The translations under genes were made by a program, and so were the position numbers. The notes beneath the pieces are model-generated. The model was not told the origin of the DNA. It saw nothing but the letters and a program-made list of their open reading frames with translations, and did not search any database. A stretch of DNA of 59,097 bases from Caulochytrium protostelioides (taxonomy: Eukaryota; Chytridiomycota; Caulochytriomycetes; Caulochytriales; Caulochytriaceae): the NCBI GenBank assembly GCA_003615045.1, contig ML014232.1:1-59097 (forward strand). Direction: 5' to 3'. Below, piece after piece: positions 1-10,594 of the stretch (its first letter is position 1; every line of letters starts with the position of its first letter).

Positions 1-38
1 CCTCGTTGAAAGCGACGGTCTGGTGTTAGCCGGGTGCC

Positions 39-410
39 ATGACGCCGATTGCCATCGGTCTGGACGACTACAAGACCGTCCGGACCTACGGGCCCCAGGT
101 CTTCCGCATCACGACCGACCCGCAGCTCGTCGCCCTCCTGCGCCGCCTCCTCGCGCATCGCGAGGCGGGCCAGCCCCTGTTCCGTGGACCGCATGGCCAG
201 CTCTTCCTCCCCGCGGCCTTCTCGCTGCTCGTCACCCGAGCCATGACCGACGCCGTGGGCAAGCGCGTGACCGTGCAGATCGCCCGCAAGATCCTTGCCA
301 CGGCATCTTGGCTCGAGCACCCGTCCAAGAACCGGATGGCCCACATCAGCCGGTACGTCTTCCTGCACCGACTGGAGACGCACCTGACGTACACCCGGGT
401 CAGCATATAG
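39..410 (+). pseudogene. Tyrosine recombinase C-terminal fragment (fossil of a virus-like or Crypton-like element)
   Basis: About 123 residues read like the catalytic half of the tyrosine recombinases carried by Polinton-like viruses, giant viruses and Cryptons. There is a DYKT..TYG strand, then a PLF..xxG block, then GKxVxVxxARKI where the family has its helix with a conserved Arg and Ile, and a terminal HLTYTRV segment where the family has the tyrosine nucleophile. The piece lacks the N-terminal half and may begin at a splice acceptor just before it. It looks like a broken, undated remnant. Family membership is inferred from motif layout; a host-domesticated recombinase is possible. Confidence 0.45.
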
Positions 411-493
411 CTCCCAGGTAGTGTGGGACTTGGCGGCTGTAGGACCCATTCTCGCTGCCCCTCACCCACTAAAACCGTCACTTTACCCTCCTA

Positions 494-628
494 GCGGTAC
501 ACGATACTTTCTGCCCATACAGGCGGCCCTACTCCCTCGTTACCCGGGTCCCGTGGGTCTCCAGGCTTAGGCAAGCAGACCGTGATGGCGTCCTGCCATA
601 CGGTCGGGATCGTGCCAGTCTGCCAGAC
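494..628 (-). mobile_element. LINE reverse transcriptase scrap
   Basis: On the minus strand about 45 residues contain TIPTVWQDAITVCLPKPGDP. This matches the hallmark entry of a non-LTR retrotransposon reverse transcriptase (IP..W..A....L.KPG.P..P.N, the block before the first RT motifs). Only this short block is recognisable; the following catalytic motifs are not seen, so it is a dead fragment. It begins exactly where the neighbouring SET-domain homology stops, so the insertion, or a chimeric retrotransposition event, truncated that gene. Confidence 0.6.
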
Positions 629-1365
629 GCGATCATGTAGCCGTGGGGCTTGAACTTGACGTTCGGTGAGCGACTGTGATTGGCGAACCGGAGCACGCCA
701 GTCATCAGGTTGTCGGCACACTCGCCAACACTGATGTTGCTCAAGTGATCCACAGCGTCAGGCTTGACGGCGATGGTGCGTCCAACCAGCCCCGCGATCG
801 TCGCGTGCTGCTCGATCGCTACTCTGGCGAACACCCCGTGCTCCTTGAAGCTGCCGCTGGCACCAGGGACACGCGCGATGCGGATAGGACAGCTGTCACT
901 GTGTAGCGCGTAGAAGTTGAAGGCGAGCTCCAGCAGTAAGGGCCGGAACTGCGAGCCCAGCTGTTTCTACAGAGGGCGGAACGGCTAGAGAGCCTGCGAC
1001 AAGAAGGCGGCGTGACATTCCATTCCCCCGAAGCTGGACGGCTCACCATCGCATGCACCGGCGAGTGCTCTCGCGGCTGCAGCCGGGCCGTACTGTTCGA
1101 CCTGAATCACTATGAATCTGCGCAGGCAGACGAACTGGACATCGGGAACGGCCTCACGGTCTAGCAGGGGAGCGACGGCGTGGGCTTCGTCTTCCTCGAT
1201 CTGGAGCTTGATGAGAGAAGTCTCTTCAAACCAAGGGGGATGTCCACGATGGCAAGCATGCAGATCCAGTCTGCAATGACAATGAGACGGGGCGACGAGC
1301 GCGTATCCGGGTCCGCCAGCCGATACAGCAGGTCAACGGAAACCGTCTAGACACAGGAACGGAGG
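629..1365 (-). pseudogene. SET-domain protein, copy 2 (3'-truncated by LINE sequence)
   Basis: Minus-strand reading gives, in order, a segment with VIADWICMLAIVDIPLGLK, a middle segment, and then a SET-like block with EHGVFA and RFANHSRSPNVKF. NHS..PN is the SET N-H-S motif that shapes the S-adenosylmethionine pocket. The same blocks in the same order occur in the plus-strand copy at 1381-2329, so the two are paralogues over most of their length. This copy keeps NHS but loses its C-terminal catalytic Tyr region, because homology ends abruptly at LINE sequence. The coding signal is split between frames; introns and decay cannot be separated by eye. SET proteins normally methylate lysines; activity here is unlikely. 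Confidence 0.55.
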
Positions 1366-1380
1366 GTGGTGTAGGGACTC

Positions 1381-2329
1381 ATGACGTGGCTGGAATGGGA
1401 CGGGACTGACGTTATCTACCTTCTTGATCACATACGTTATCTGATCTACACCACGATGGTTGTCACTCGTCGTCACCAGCCCGTCCAGGTGGATCTTGAG
1501 CCGCTCCCCTATCGGAGATTCGTACTCGATCTCTTCTATCGACGCGATGTAATTGTTTATGCCGACTGGTTCTGCGTTACCTCGATAGTCGACATACCTT
1601 TTGGTTTGAAGGGAACCTCCCGCTTGCCTTCAGCCGAGAATTTGGCCCTCCCTCACAGAGACGCTTGACCCCATTCTTCGACCCGACCGTCTTTTGCGAG
1701 GACGCTTCCCTAATCTTTGCCTTTTCATCGCTGATCACGTGCTGCAGGTCGGCACCACTCAGGCGGCACCATCGCTGCTCCAAGCCTTCGCAGGTGAACC
1801 CGCCGTATTTGGAGACGTCTCTTTTGGTAAAACCCTTGGCGCCGTGAAAACTTGGCTGTCGTCGTGGAAGACCGTGGACAGCGCCCTTCGTGAAGCTTTC
1901 TTCGAGTCGGCAACCTGTTTTTACACCCTTCAACTGAATGCTTGCACCTTTCAGATCGTTCCCACCCGATGTGTCGTCAAGAACCCCCACAGCAAGTTCA
2001 AGGAACACGGTGTCTTTGCCCCGAAACCAATTTTCAGGGGACTGGTCATTCCTGGGCTCATCGGACGGACCTTTGCTATCGTACTTCCGCCGGACAGCCA
2101 GGAGTTTGAGCAGCTCAGCAACATTTCGGTCGGCGGGCATCCCGACAATCTCATGTCAGGCGTGCTTCGCTTCGTCAGTCGCGGCGGGAAGCCCAACGCC
2201 AAGTTTCGGCCTCACGGCTGTATAATTACCGCCCGGGAGATCACAGACATTGCTGTCGGCGAAGAGATCCGTGTCTCCTATAATGGCGTGATCTCTTACG
2301 GGGGACCCAACGAGCTGCCTCCCAATTAG
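1381..2329 (+). CDS. SET-domain protein, copy 1
   Basis: The C-terminal 130 residues carry a recognisable SET fold: EHGVFA at the first strand, PNAKF after the usual knot position, then ITAREITDIAVGEEIRVSYN, which matches the TaxxIxxGEEItvsY ending with the catalytic Tyr. Family members are protein lysine methyltransferases; short stand-alone SET proteins also occur in large DNA viruses. The canonical NHS triad reads SRG here, unlike copy 2, so this copy may be weakened. The N-terminal part (1381-1668) is homologous to copy 2 but lies in another frame from the SET part, so a small intron or a shared break must lie between them. GC is visibly lower than in the housekeeping genes. Start at the first ATG is uncertain. 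Confidence 0.5.
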
Positions 2330-4096
2330 GGAGTTATAGTTAGGAATTATCAAAAGTTTTCGGAAGGAGTTAAAAAAACAATATACATGCAGTGAGGCAT
2401 TGAGGCAGCACCTTGGCGTCAGCCTGACGCGCGTCGGAAAGGGTAAAGACGGAACAAAGGCGTCGTGAGAGCGCCACCAGAGGTGTGTATGTGATCTCAG
2501 ACTTCCAGATGGACCCATTAAACACCGTGGGGCACCGCGTCATGCGGAACAGCTCCTGCCATCGATCAGAAATATGAAGCTGTATGTTGGGGTGATGCCC
2601 TTCGAAGTCGAAATAGGCTTGGTCTCGTGTGCGAAGGTAGGGTATGAGTAGATTATGTTATACGAAAGGCGTGAATGGCTAATCGGCTACTACATGGACA
2701 TGCAATCGATGATGCGTGATTAGATGACCCCGTCTCGATGTGCTGGATCGGCAACGACGGCGACAAGGACATCATCGGCGTGAGGTAAAGAAGGGCTTAT
2801 ATATACGATCACGTTATAAAAATATAAAAGATTATCGCCATTTCGCGGCCCGCGCTGGCACACACTACCAAAGAACCGATGGGGCATCGGTGTCCTAGTC
2901 CCGCTCGCAGCGTGTGCGGGCGCGCACTCGGTGTCAGCACGGACTAGGCACGGAAACGCGTTCCAGTCGACCCGTCCGCACTATCCCGATCAGGGGACTC
3001 ACGGGCTCGAGTAAGAGCCGCTTATCGAGAAGCGGGAGACGGCATCACCAGGGTTCAAGCAGGATGTCGTCTTGACCGATGCGACGCGGTCGTTGCGCCT
3101 CGGAAGCCGCGTTGGTATCGCGCCTCAGGTGTGGCGCGACGTGGGGCGCGCACGAGGCAGGGCGGCGGGCATGGACCGATGGCGATGCCGCCTCGGTGAG
3201 GGGTCCGTGACGTGGCTGGTCCGCCCCAGCCCTGGCGCCCCCGGCGCTCCACCCGTTCGCCGAAATGCTCGTGGCCTTGGTCACCACGAGCACTGAACCG
3301 TCACGCGCACTTGGTATGGGCGATGGCCTCGTAAGAGCTCCTCGGGTGAAGTGCTATCGACGGGTGCATCGCTTCGTGCTAGGCGACCAACCGTCTCGAT
3401 CTCGCCGCGGCCATGGGCGTCCTGATGGGCGTCGGGTGGCCGGCGGCTGGGTGGTCGAAGGCAGGATACCAGATTGGGGACTCACCCCATCGCTCGCCTG
3501 GCTGCATGGGGGCGAGCGATCCCCACGAAGCATGGAAGGACGTTGTGCTGGATCGAGTCTCTCGCGATGAGCATGGGCCCACCCCGAGCGACCGATGCGG
3601 TCTCGCTGACCTGCGGCGACCGGGGGTGGGGATGGAATGGGGGTCGAATCAGGCCGGACTCAGACCAGTCATCGCCAGGGTCGGAAGGGTGGGTATGCCC
3701 ATCAGAAGCGTGGGGTTGGCCATCGATAAGGTGAGCCTCGGAGTCGTACAGGTCGGAGTCGGGGTCGGAGTCGGGGTCGGCGTCCGAGCCGGCGCCGGAG
3801 CCGGAAATGCGAGAGTCGGAGTCGGTTTGCCAACCACGTCCACCACGTCATCGGCGGCTCCTGCGTCATACCCGGTCCCGGCCGAAACGGGAGGAGCTGT
3901 GACGTCGTCATTCAGCGACATCCCCGCAGGGACCGCCATCGACGAAGCGGCCACCGCTCGGCCGATCTCCGGAAAAGCGGGTCGAAGGACCCCTGCGCGT
4001 CAGATCGGCGCCTGGAGCGACGTCAGTGTCCCCAAGCGTGACGGATGCGCCCCGGGCAAGGGCCAGTGCATGCCTGGCTGGCGTGATACCTGCTCC
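2330..4096. other. Intergenic, no gene seen
   Basis: No convincing coding sequence. There is an AT-rich patch near 2790-2830 and, from 3413, an open frame that runs in phase into the C2H2 gene. That frame has random-looking composition and lies mostly upstream of a good TATA box, so I treat it as non-coding leader or promoter. Confidence 0.5.
3751..3802. repeat. GTCGGR hexamer tandem repeat
   Basis: Imperfect tandem repeats of GTCGGA/GTCGGG lie about 540-590 bp upstream of the chosen start of C2H2 regulator 1. Read in the frame of that gene they give alternating Gly-Val. A comparable hexamer array lies upstream of the second C2H2 gene. Confidence 0.7.
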
Positions 4097-4104
4097 TATA
4101 TAAG
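4097..4104 (+). promoter_or_regulatory. TATA box (TATATAAG) of C2H2 regulator 1
   Basis: A clean TATATAAG in otherwise GC-rich DNA, 69 bp before the first downstream in-frame ATG (4166) and 240 bp before the preferred ATG (4337). It argues that the open frame upstream of it is not translated. Confidence 0.6.
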
Positions 4105-4336
4105 GCGCGCCGTCCGCGGTGCATCGCTGCCGACCGCTCGGCTCGCCAGCTCGTCTCGAGACCGGATGCGTCGATGCGTGAGGGCGACGCCTCGTCTCAG
4201 AAGCGACGCGACCCCTCGATGCACCCCCACCATTCTCATCTCATCGGCCGCAACACATCCAAGTCACTCTCGCCGTCTGATTCTGCCTCATCGCCCGTGC
4301 CTGCGATCGCTTCGCCCGTCGCTCGTGGCACAGAGG

Positions 4337-7063
4337 ATGCCGTCCCAGACGCCCGTGGCGGGGCCCTGGCCGCCGCAGTACCCTCCGCCACTGGGCGCCG
4401 CGCCGCTCAGCCCGCCCCACCCGCCCCGCGGGGCCGACGTCGGCAGCGGGCGGCCCCTCGGATCGGCGGCCGCCGGCCGCCCAGGGTCGCTCGCCAAGAC
4501 GAGCGCCCGCCCGCCCTTCCCGCTGCCCCCGATGTGCGTAATCGCATCGCATCCCTGCACCGCCAGCCTCGTGGCCGCTGCGGCGCGAACGCCGGCGGCC
4601 GTGCTCGCGTGGCCGCAGCGCTCATCGCCGGACCGCGGCCGTTCCGCGCCGCCGCCGGCCGCCGGCGCGACGGGGGCCGCAGCGGCGACGCCGGCATGGC
4701 AGACGCCGTCCACGGCGCCCCGCCTGATCGTCACGCCCCGCGACGTGCGTCCTGTCGGCCCCAGCGCAGGGGGCGGCGCCGCGCCGGCCGCGCCGCTCAA
4801 AGGACCCGCGGCGGCCGCGCGAGGGCCCTGGCCGCGGCCGCCGTCGGCCGACGGGACGGGCCCCGTCACGCATCCCCTGACGCGGCATGCATGGATCTCG
4901 CCGTCATCTCACGTCAGCGGGCCGACACCGGCGCCGGCGCTGCTGCCGCTGCCGCTGCCGCTGCCGCCGTCGCTCCCGCTCCCGCTTCAGCTCCCGCTTC
5001 CGACGGCGCACCGGCTGTCGCCGTGCTCACCATCCAGCGCACTCCATGGCGGGATGGCCGGGACCGGTGCCCCCGGTCACGGCCGCTTCCCGGCCTGCGC
5101 GGCCGGCGCCGTGCCCATGACCCGGTCGATGCCCGCGCGGCCCGACCGGACGCCGACGCCCGGCCTGCTGATGATCCCCGAGACGGAGGACGCGACCCCG
5201 CAGGACCGCGGACCGCGCCGCGCGGCGGCCGCGACGCCGCCCACGACGCAGCCGCGGGGATCGCCCCGCCACGCGCTCAAACTCCGGCTCCAGACGCCGT
5301 CGACGCAAGCCGCCCCGCACTGCCCCAGGCCGCGGCCGGCCTCGCTGCCAAGTCCCGACGGATCGGCGCAGGCGCACCCATCGAGTGCCGGCACCGGCGT
5401 GGCGGCCTCGCAGACAGCTTCGCAGACAGCCCTGGCCGCATGGGCGCTGGCGGGTCTCCCCCCGGAGCTCGAGCCGACGGGGCCCCTGCCACCCCCGCAG
5501 TCGGACGCGGCGGCGGCGATGGCAATGGCGATGGCGATCGAGACGGCCGCTGGCGCGAGCCCGGAACTGGCGAGCGCTGCTGAGTGGTTCCACACGCATG
5601 TGCTCACCCATCTCGCTGACGCGCCGGACCTCTTTGCCGCCCTGAGCGTCGAGGCCGTCAGTCCCGCGGCAGCGGCGCCCGTCCGGCAGGACGGCAGCGG
5701 GGAGGCGGACGCCGTGCCCCGCTGGTGCGCCGAGATCGTCGCCTCGACGCGCGACCGCCACGATCCGCTGCTGAGCACGCGCTGGCCGCACCCGACGCCC
5801 GTGCCGCGGGAGCGCGGCGGCACGTCCCCCGATGCGCCGCCGGGCGGCAGCGACCAGCGGCGTCACGCACCCGCGGACGCACCCGCGGACGCACCCGCCC
5901 ACGGCGCTGCGCCGCCGCCAGAGGCGATGCACAGCGACCCCGTCTTCCAGCCCGGGTCGGTGCCGAGTCTGACGCTGATGTCGTGCCCATCGTCCGACTT
6001 GACGCTCGAGCTGCTGAGCGACCCGCTGATGGCGTACCGTGCCACAGCGGCGCTCGTGGAGGAGAAGGCGCTGCAGTGCGGCGTGCTGCCGAGCGAGGTC
6101 GACCCGACGGGAGGCCCCGCCGCCGCCGCCGCCGCCGCCGCCGCCTGGGAGCCCCTCTGGGACACCGCCTGGGACCCTGCTTGGGACGCTACGGCCGATG
6201 CGGCCGCGACCTTCGCCCCGGCCTGGGCGATGCCCCTGCCCCCCACGCCGCCCGCCGCGGATCGCCCCGAAGACCACGTGAGCGGCAGCGCCCGATGCGC
6301 CGCTGCCCCGCCGAGCGCCTTGTCGCCCCGGTGTGGCGTGGCCTCGCCTTCGTCATTCGCCTCGTCTTCCGACGATGACACCGCAATGACCATGACCACG
6401 GTCCTCAGTGGCTTCGACGACGTCGCATGGGGCGAGCGTGACGCCGCCGCCATTGCCGCCACTGCCGCTGAGGCGTACGGCGTCGGCGATGCGGACGGCG
6501 ATGGCGGCGGCGGCGTCCACGGCCACGGCGGTCACCTCGCCTCGCCCCTCAGTTCGACCGCGTCCACGACCACGCTGTCCTCGATGCGATCGATGACCTC
6601 GCTCGGCAGTACGTGCTGCGACGACGACACGAGGACGGCGGAACACGCGGCGACGGCCGGCCTCGTGACGGCCACGGGGGTGGGCGCGGCGTTCGAGGCG
6701 GCGATGGCCTCCCATGCTCTCACGGCGGCTGCCTCAGGGGTGTCCCCCTTCCATGCGCCCGAGGCGCTGACCGGGTATGCTCCGTGGTCCATGGCGCCGC
6801 CGGCGAGCCCTGCACTCACACCGCGCGGGATCGAGCCGCATGTCGCCGTCGACGCCGGATCCAGGTCCCGGTCTGGATCGGGGTCCGACGGCCATGAGGC
6901 GCTCAGCAGCGGGCCCGGCGTGCCGCGGCCCCTGCACGCGTGTGACGGCGGCGGCCCCGGCGCATCGTCCTGGCGTGCCACCGCTCCGGACGCGGCGGCG
7001 AATGACGCTGCGGAGGACAGGTACAATGAGGCCATGAGCATCCACTCCGTCACGACCGACGAG

Positions 7064-7101
<38 letters not shown>

Positions 7102-7654
7102 TTTTGATATCCAGGCCTTCCTGTCGCCCGCTAGCCGCCCGGGCGGCGGCGCCGACGGCTGGCTCGCCGGGCGGCGCCGCACCGAGCCCAGGGCCCGGCC
7201 GCGCGCCGCCGTGCGTCCGCGGCCGTCGTTGGGCTCGAGCCATCGCGGCCGCCTCGGCGATCGCACGGCCGGTCCCCGAACGAGCCGCGCGGGCGCTCGG
7301 GGAGCGCGCCCGAGCCCGCGGGCGCTGGCGCGGCCGCGCTCCCGTCCGAGTGGCTGCGAGACAAGCCCGCGCGCGTGCCTCCGCGTCGCGTCGTTGACGC
7401 ATCCGCTGACGGCAGCGGTGCCGCTCAATGCCTCGCCCACCAAGCGGCCGCGACCCTACCCCTGCCTGACCGCCGGCTGCGGCAAGAGCTTCCTGCGGCG
7501 GCAGGATCTGCTGCGCCATACCGCCACGCACAGCGCCGTGCGCGCATGGGTCTGCGCGCGCTGCGAGGTCAGTTTCACGCGGCAGGACGCACTCCACCGC
7601 CACTCCAAGACCCTGTCCTGCCGCATGGGCCAGCGGCGCGGGTCGTGCCGCTAA
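4337..7654 (+). CDS. C2H2 zinc-finger transcription regulator 1
   Basis: Predicted nuclear DNA-binding protein of 1105 residues. Almost all of it is low-complexity (Pro/Ala-rich N-terminus, poly-Ala runs, a 12-Asp run near residue 920). The only folded part is two tandem C2H2 fingers at residues 1041-1095: YPC-x4-C-x12-H-x3-H, then C-x2-C-x12-H-x5-C. The second finger ends in Cys rather than His. The same H-x5-C second finger at the extreme C-terminus occurs in the gene at 49441-52320, so the two are paralogues. The start is chosen at 4337 because compositional coding signal improves there; 4166 is the alternative nearest the TATA box. A poly(A) signal follows 138 bp after the stop. DNA target unknown. 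Confidence 0.75.
7062..7100 (+). repeat. (GAC)n trinucleotide run
   Basis: A nearly pure GAC run coding for poly-Asp inside C2H2 regulator 1. It is a likely site of length polymorphism. Confidence 0.9.
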
Positions 7655-7791
7655 CCCGCCGCTCCGTTCTCGCCCGTCATCCCTGACGCCCCTCGCATCT
7701 AAGACGGGAGACCGCGCCTCCCTCCATAGGCGGTGACTCCGATCGAATCCCGGCGGGCAGGCGCCCTGGACGATCAAATCACACAGAATTC

Positions 7792-7797
7792 AATAAA
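7792..7797 (+). terminator. AATAAA poly(A) signal of C2H2 regulator 1
   Basis: AATAAA lies 138 bp past the stop and only 11 bp before the stop codon of the convergent Nop8-like gene, so the two 3' ends probably overlap. Confidence 0.5.
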
Positions 7798-7807
7798 TAG
7801 ACCCGTC

Positions 7808-10594
7808 TCACGCGTCGGAACGCTTCGTGAAGCCGCGCGACCCGCGGTCGTGGTGGGGCTTGGGGCCGCGGCGGTTGGCGGACGCCATCAAAGCGAGCCG
7901 GTCGGCGCTGACGCCGGCGAACTGGTCGCTCATCATGGCGGCGGCGGCGGCGGCGGCGGCGGCGCCCGTCGCGGCGGCGCCCGCGAAGCCGTCGGCCGCC
8001 GCGCCGTGGGGCGCGGCACCCGTGGAGGGGTGGCTGCTGCCGCCGGCGCCGCCGGCCGTGGCCATCGCCGTCAGCGCCGAGGAGCGGACCTTGCCGGCGG
8101 CGATGCGGCGGCGCGTGGCGTTGACGCCCGACACACGCGTTGCGAGCGCCTCGAGCGCGCGGTGCCGGCGGTCGTCCCACTGCGCAATGAGCTCGCGGCG
8201 CTCCTGCGCGGCATGGCCGTCGCCCTCGTAGTGCACGACACGGAACGCGTCTTCGTCGTCCGAGTCGGCGGCGTCGGCGGCCGACGCCGTCGGCGCCATC
8301 GGCAGCGCGCGCGTCCACGGCGCCGCCAGCGAGCGCGAGCCCAGCGTCTGGCCGAGGCGGTACACGAGCCCGATCGACCACGACGCCGGCGCGGACGCCG
8401 CTGCGGGCTCGAGGTCGAGGGCCAGGAAGGGCGCGTGGGTGCGGAGCGTGACCGGGTTGGGCTCGATCTGGGCGTCCTGCGTCAGCCCGACGACGGCGGT
8501 CAGCGCTGCGGCTATCGGGGCTTCCCCGGCGGTGGCGGCGGTGCCACCAACGACCATCGCGTCGTCCGCCTCGCCGTCGCCGGCGTCGGCGTCTTCGCCA
8601 TCGGCGTCGCCAAAGAAGGAGAACCCCTTCGACGCCGTTGTGTCGGCCGCGACCGCATCGTCTTCCGCCTTACCGAACACGCTTGCACGGATGTTGGGCG
8701 CCACAAAGAACTTCTTGTCGGTCGGCGCCGCCACCGTCGAGCCTTCATTGGAGCTTGAGCTTGAGCTTGAGCTTGAGCTTGAGCTCGAGCTTGACTCCGA
8801 ATCGGAGTCGGAGTCGGAGTCGGATGACGAATCAGAGCTGGCGTCGGAGTCAGCGGATGAATCAGAGCTGGAGTCGGAGTCGGAGTCGGAGCTCGAGTCG
8901 GAGTCGGAGCTCGAGTCGGAGGACGAGTCAGAGCCGGAGCCGGAGGACGAACCGGAGGTAGAGCTCGTCGTGGAGGCCGAGGCGCTAGCCAGCGACCGGG
9001 CATCCGGGGTGACGAACTCGGCAGAATCCACGGCCGGGGGGCCGACGGCTTCGGGGGTCGGAGACGGGGCCCGCGCTGTCACCATCGAGACCGTGTCATC
9101 GGGCGCCACCGCGTCGGACGCAACCATCTTAACGGCCGTCTCACGCACCGACTTCATGTCCGAATCGGCGTCGGATTTGGATGACGAGGAAGAGTCGGAG
9201 CCGGAGTCGGAGTCGGAGTCGGAGTCGGAGTCAGATGACGAGGAAGAGTCACTGTCGGAGTCGGAGTCGGATGACGAGGAAGAGTCGGACGACGAGGAAG
9301 AGTCGGAGCCGGATGAGGAGGATGAGGAGGATGAGGAGGATGAGGAGGACGAGGAGGACGAGGAGGAACGGGCCAGGCGAGAGGATCGCTGGGCCTTCGT
9401 GGCGGCCTTCGCGCCGGTCACCGGCACGATTTCGAGGTCGTCCTCGTATGTGACATACGGCGAGGAGCGGATGGGCCGCTCGATCTCGAGGCGGGCGGCG
9501 TTGGGCAGCTCGTCCGGGTCGGCGAAGGGGTCGACGGGCGCGCGGAGGACGGACTCGAGGAGCGCGAGCGAGCGGGAAGCTTCGGACTTGACATCCACGG
9601 CGGTCGTCTCGGGCGCAGGCGCCGCAGTCGTCTCGGCGACCGGCACGAACGCGCGCTCGAAGTTCTTGTTGTTGCCGGCCGTCAGCGTCAGCGCCTCGTC
9701 CATGTCGGTGTAGTTGTCACGCACGGCAGCCTCGCGCTCACGCAGCATTTCGCGCTCCTGGCGCAGGCGCACCCGCTCGGCCCACTGCTCCTTGCGCTGC
9801 TCGCGCGTGCCGCGGGCCAGCGCTTCGTCGCTCAGGTCCACGATGCAGTGCTTATACTGCAGCGGGTCGACGGTGACCTTCTTGCGTTGCCCCGGGAAGC
9901 TGACGGTGACCACACTCACGGCGCGGCCGCCGCGGCTCCGCTTCCACCCGGGGAACCGGTGCACGGTCGCGTCCGTCACGGGCTCGTCGATGCCCTTGAC
10001 TTGAACGCCCGTCATGTCCCCGCGCTTCAGCTTCATGCTTTTGCGCAGCGCGCGGCGCCGGTGCAGCTTGTCCACGTATACCGCGGTCTCGGCGTCGCCC
10101 CCGTTGCTATCACACAGGAGCTTCGTCTCGCGGAAGGAGCGCGGCACCGGCGCCGGCTGCAGCGCCTGCGGGCCCTGCGAGGCCGCGATCTCGGCGCGCT
10201 GCCGCTTGGTCTCGGCCAGATCAGCTTCGAAGCGCGTCTCAAAGCGCGGCCGCTTCGCCGGCTCAATGGTGAGCGTGTGACCCATCCACTTGGCGCCGTT
10301 GAGCGTGCTGCGCAGGCGGTGGATCTGCGCAGGCGTCGCGTTCAGCTCCACGAAACCGTACCCGCGGCCCACTTCGTCGCCGGACAGCGGCGCTGCCGTC
10401 GGCGGAATGTACACGTCGCACACATCACCAAAGCTCTTCATGCGCGCCTGGAGCTGTGCCTGCGTAATCGTGGTCGGCAGACCCTTAATCACGAGGCGAG
10501 TCTGGGCCGGGCCATCAGCGGATGCTTCCGCCGGGGCCGCGGCAGCGGCCACGGTGGCCGGCATGGTCGTGGTGGCGGAAGCTCCAAAAGGCAT
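7808..10594 (-). CDS. NOP8: Nop8/NOL8-like RRM protein, nucleolar
   Basis: 928 residues. An RRM spans about residues 33-112: LVIKGLP as RNP2-like strand, GYGFVEL as RNP1, closing with LNGAKWMGHTLTIEPAK. The N-G-x-K-W-x-G-x-x-L-x-I ending is typical of Nop8/NOL8, which act in 60S subunit assembly. Next comes a basic and helical stretch, then a very long Ser/Asp tract (about residues 400-620) built from GACTCC-type hexamers and resembling casein-kinase target regions of nucleolar proteins. The C-terminus has a Phe-rich patch followed by a basic helix with RRELIAQWDDRRHRALE, similar to the NOL8 tail. The start is the first ATG and sits well before the RRM. Convergent with C2H2 regulator 1. The assignment rests on the RRM and tail, not on the repeat. 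Confidence 0.65.
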   Translation of the reverse strand: MPFGASATTTMPATVAAAAAPAEASADGPAQTRLVIKGLPTTITQAQLQARMKSFGDVCDVYIPPTAAPLSGDEVGRGYGFVELNATPAQIHRLRSTLNGAKWMGHTLTIEPAKRPRFETRFEADLAETKRQRAEIAASQGPQALQPAPVPRSFRETKLLCDSNGGDAETAVYVDKLHRRRALRKSMKLKRGDMTGVQVKGIDEPVTDATVHRFPGWKRSRGGRAVSVVTVSFPGQRKKVTVDPLQYKHCIVDLSDEALARGTREQRKEQWAERVRLRQEREMLREREAAVRDNYTDMDEALTLTAGNNKNFERAFVPVAETTAAPAPETTAVDVKSEASRSLALLESVLRAPVDPFADPDELPNAARLEIERPIRSSPYVTYEDDLEIVPVTGAKAATKAQRSSRLARSSSSSSSSSSSSSSSSSSSGSDSSSSSDSSSSSDSDSDSDSSSSSDSDSDSDSDSGSDSSSSSKSDADSDMKSVRETAVKMVASDAVAPDDTVSMVTARAPSPTPEAVGPPAVDSAEFVTPDARSLASASASTTSSTSGSSSGSGSDSSSDSSSDSDSSSDSDSDSSSDSSADSDASSDSSSDSDSDSDSESSSSSSSSSSSSSSSNEGSTVAAPTDKKFFVAPNIRASVFGKAEDDAVAADTTASKGFSFFGDADGEDADAGDGEADDAMVVGGTAATAGEAPIAAALTAVVGLTQDAQIEPNPVTLRTHAPFLALDLEPAAASAPASWSIGLVYRLGQTLGSRSLAAPWTRALPMAPTASAADAADSDDEDAFRVVHYEGDGHAAQERRELIAQWDDRRHRALEALATRVSGVNATRRRIAAGKVRSSALTAMATAGGAGGSSHPSTGAAPHGAAADGFAGAAATGAAAAAAAAAMMSDQFAGVSADRLALMASANRRGPKPHHDRGSRGFTKRSDA
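8750..9370 (-). repeat. Ser/Asp-coding hexamer array in the Nop8-like gene
   Basis: Stretches of GAGTCG, GAGCTT and GATGAG repeats (plus-strand view) coding for Ser-Asp and Ser runs. The repeat keeps a long frame open on the other strand too; that antisense frame is a by-product. Confidence 0.8.

Noticed and set aside
3413-4336. In-frame N-terminal extension of C2H2 regulator 1
   Set aside because: It lies mostly upstream of a TATA box and has random-looking composition; kept only as an alternative start question.
7741-7760. tRNA T-arm-like GATCGAATCCC
   Set aside because: No matching D arm, anticodon arm or acceptor stem around it.
8439-9713. Glu/Ser-rich plus-strand frame opposite the Nop8-like gene
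   Set aside because: A product of the hexamer array, open on both strands; no conserved domain, whereas the minus strand has an RRM.
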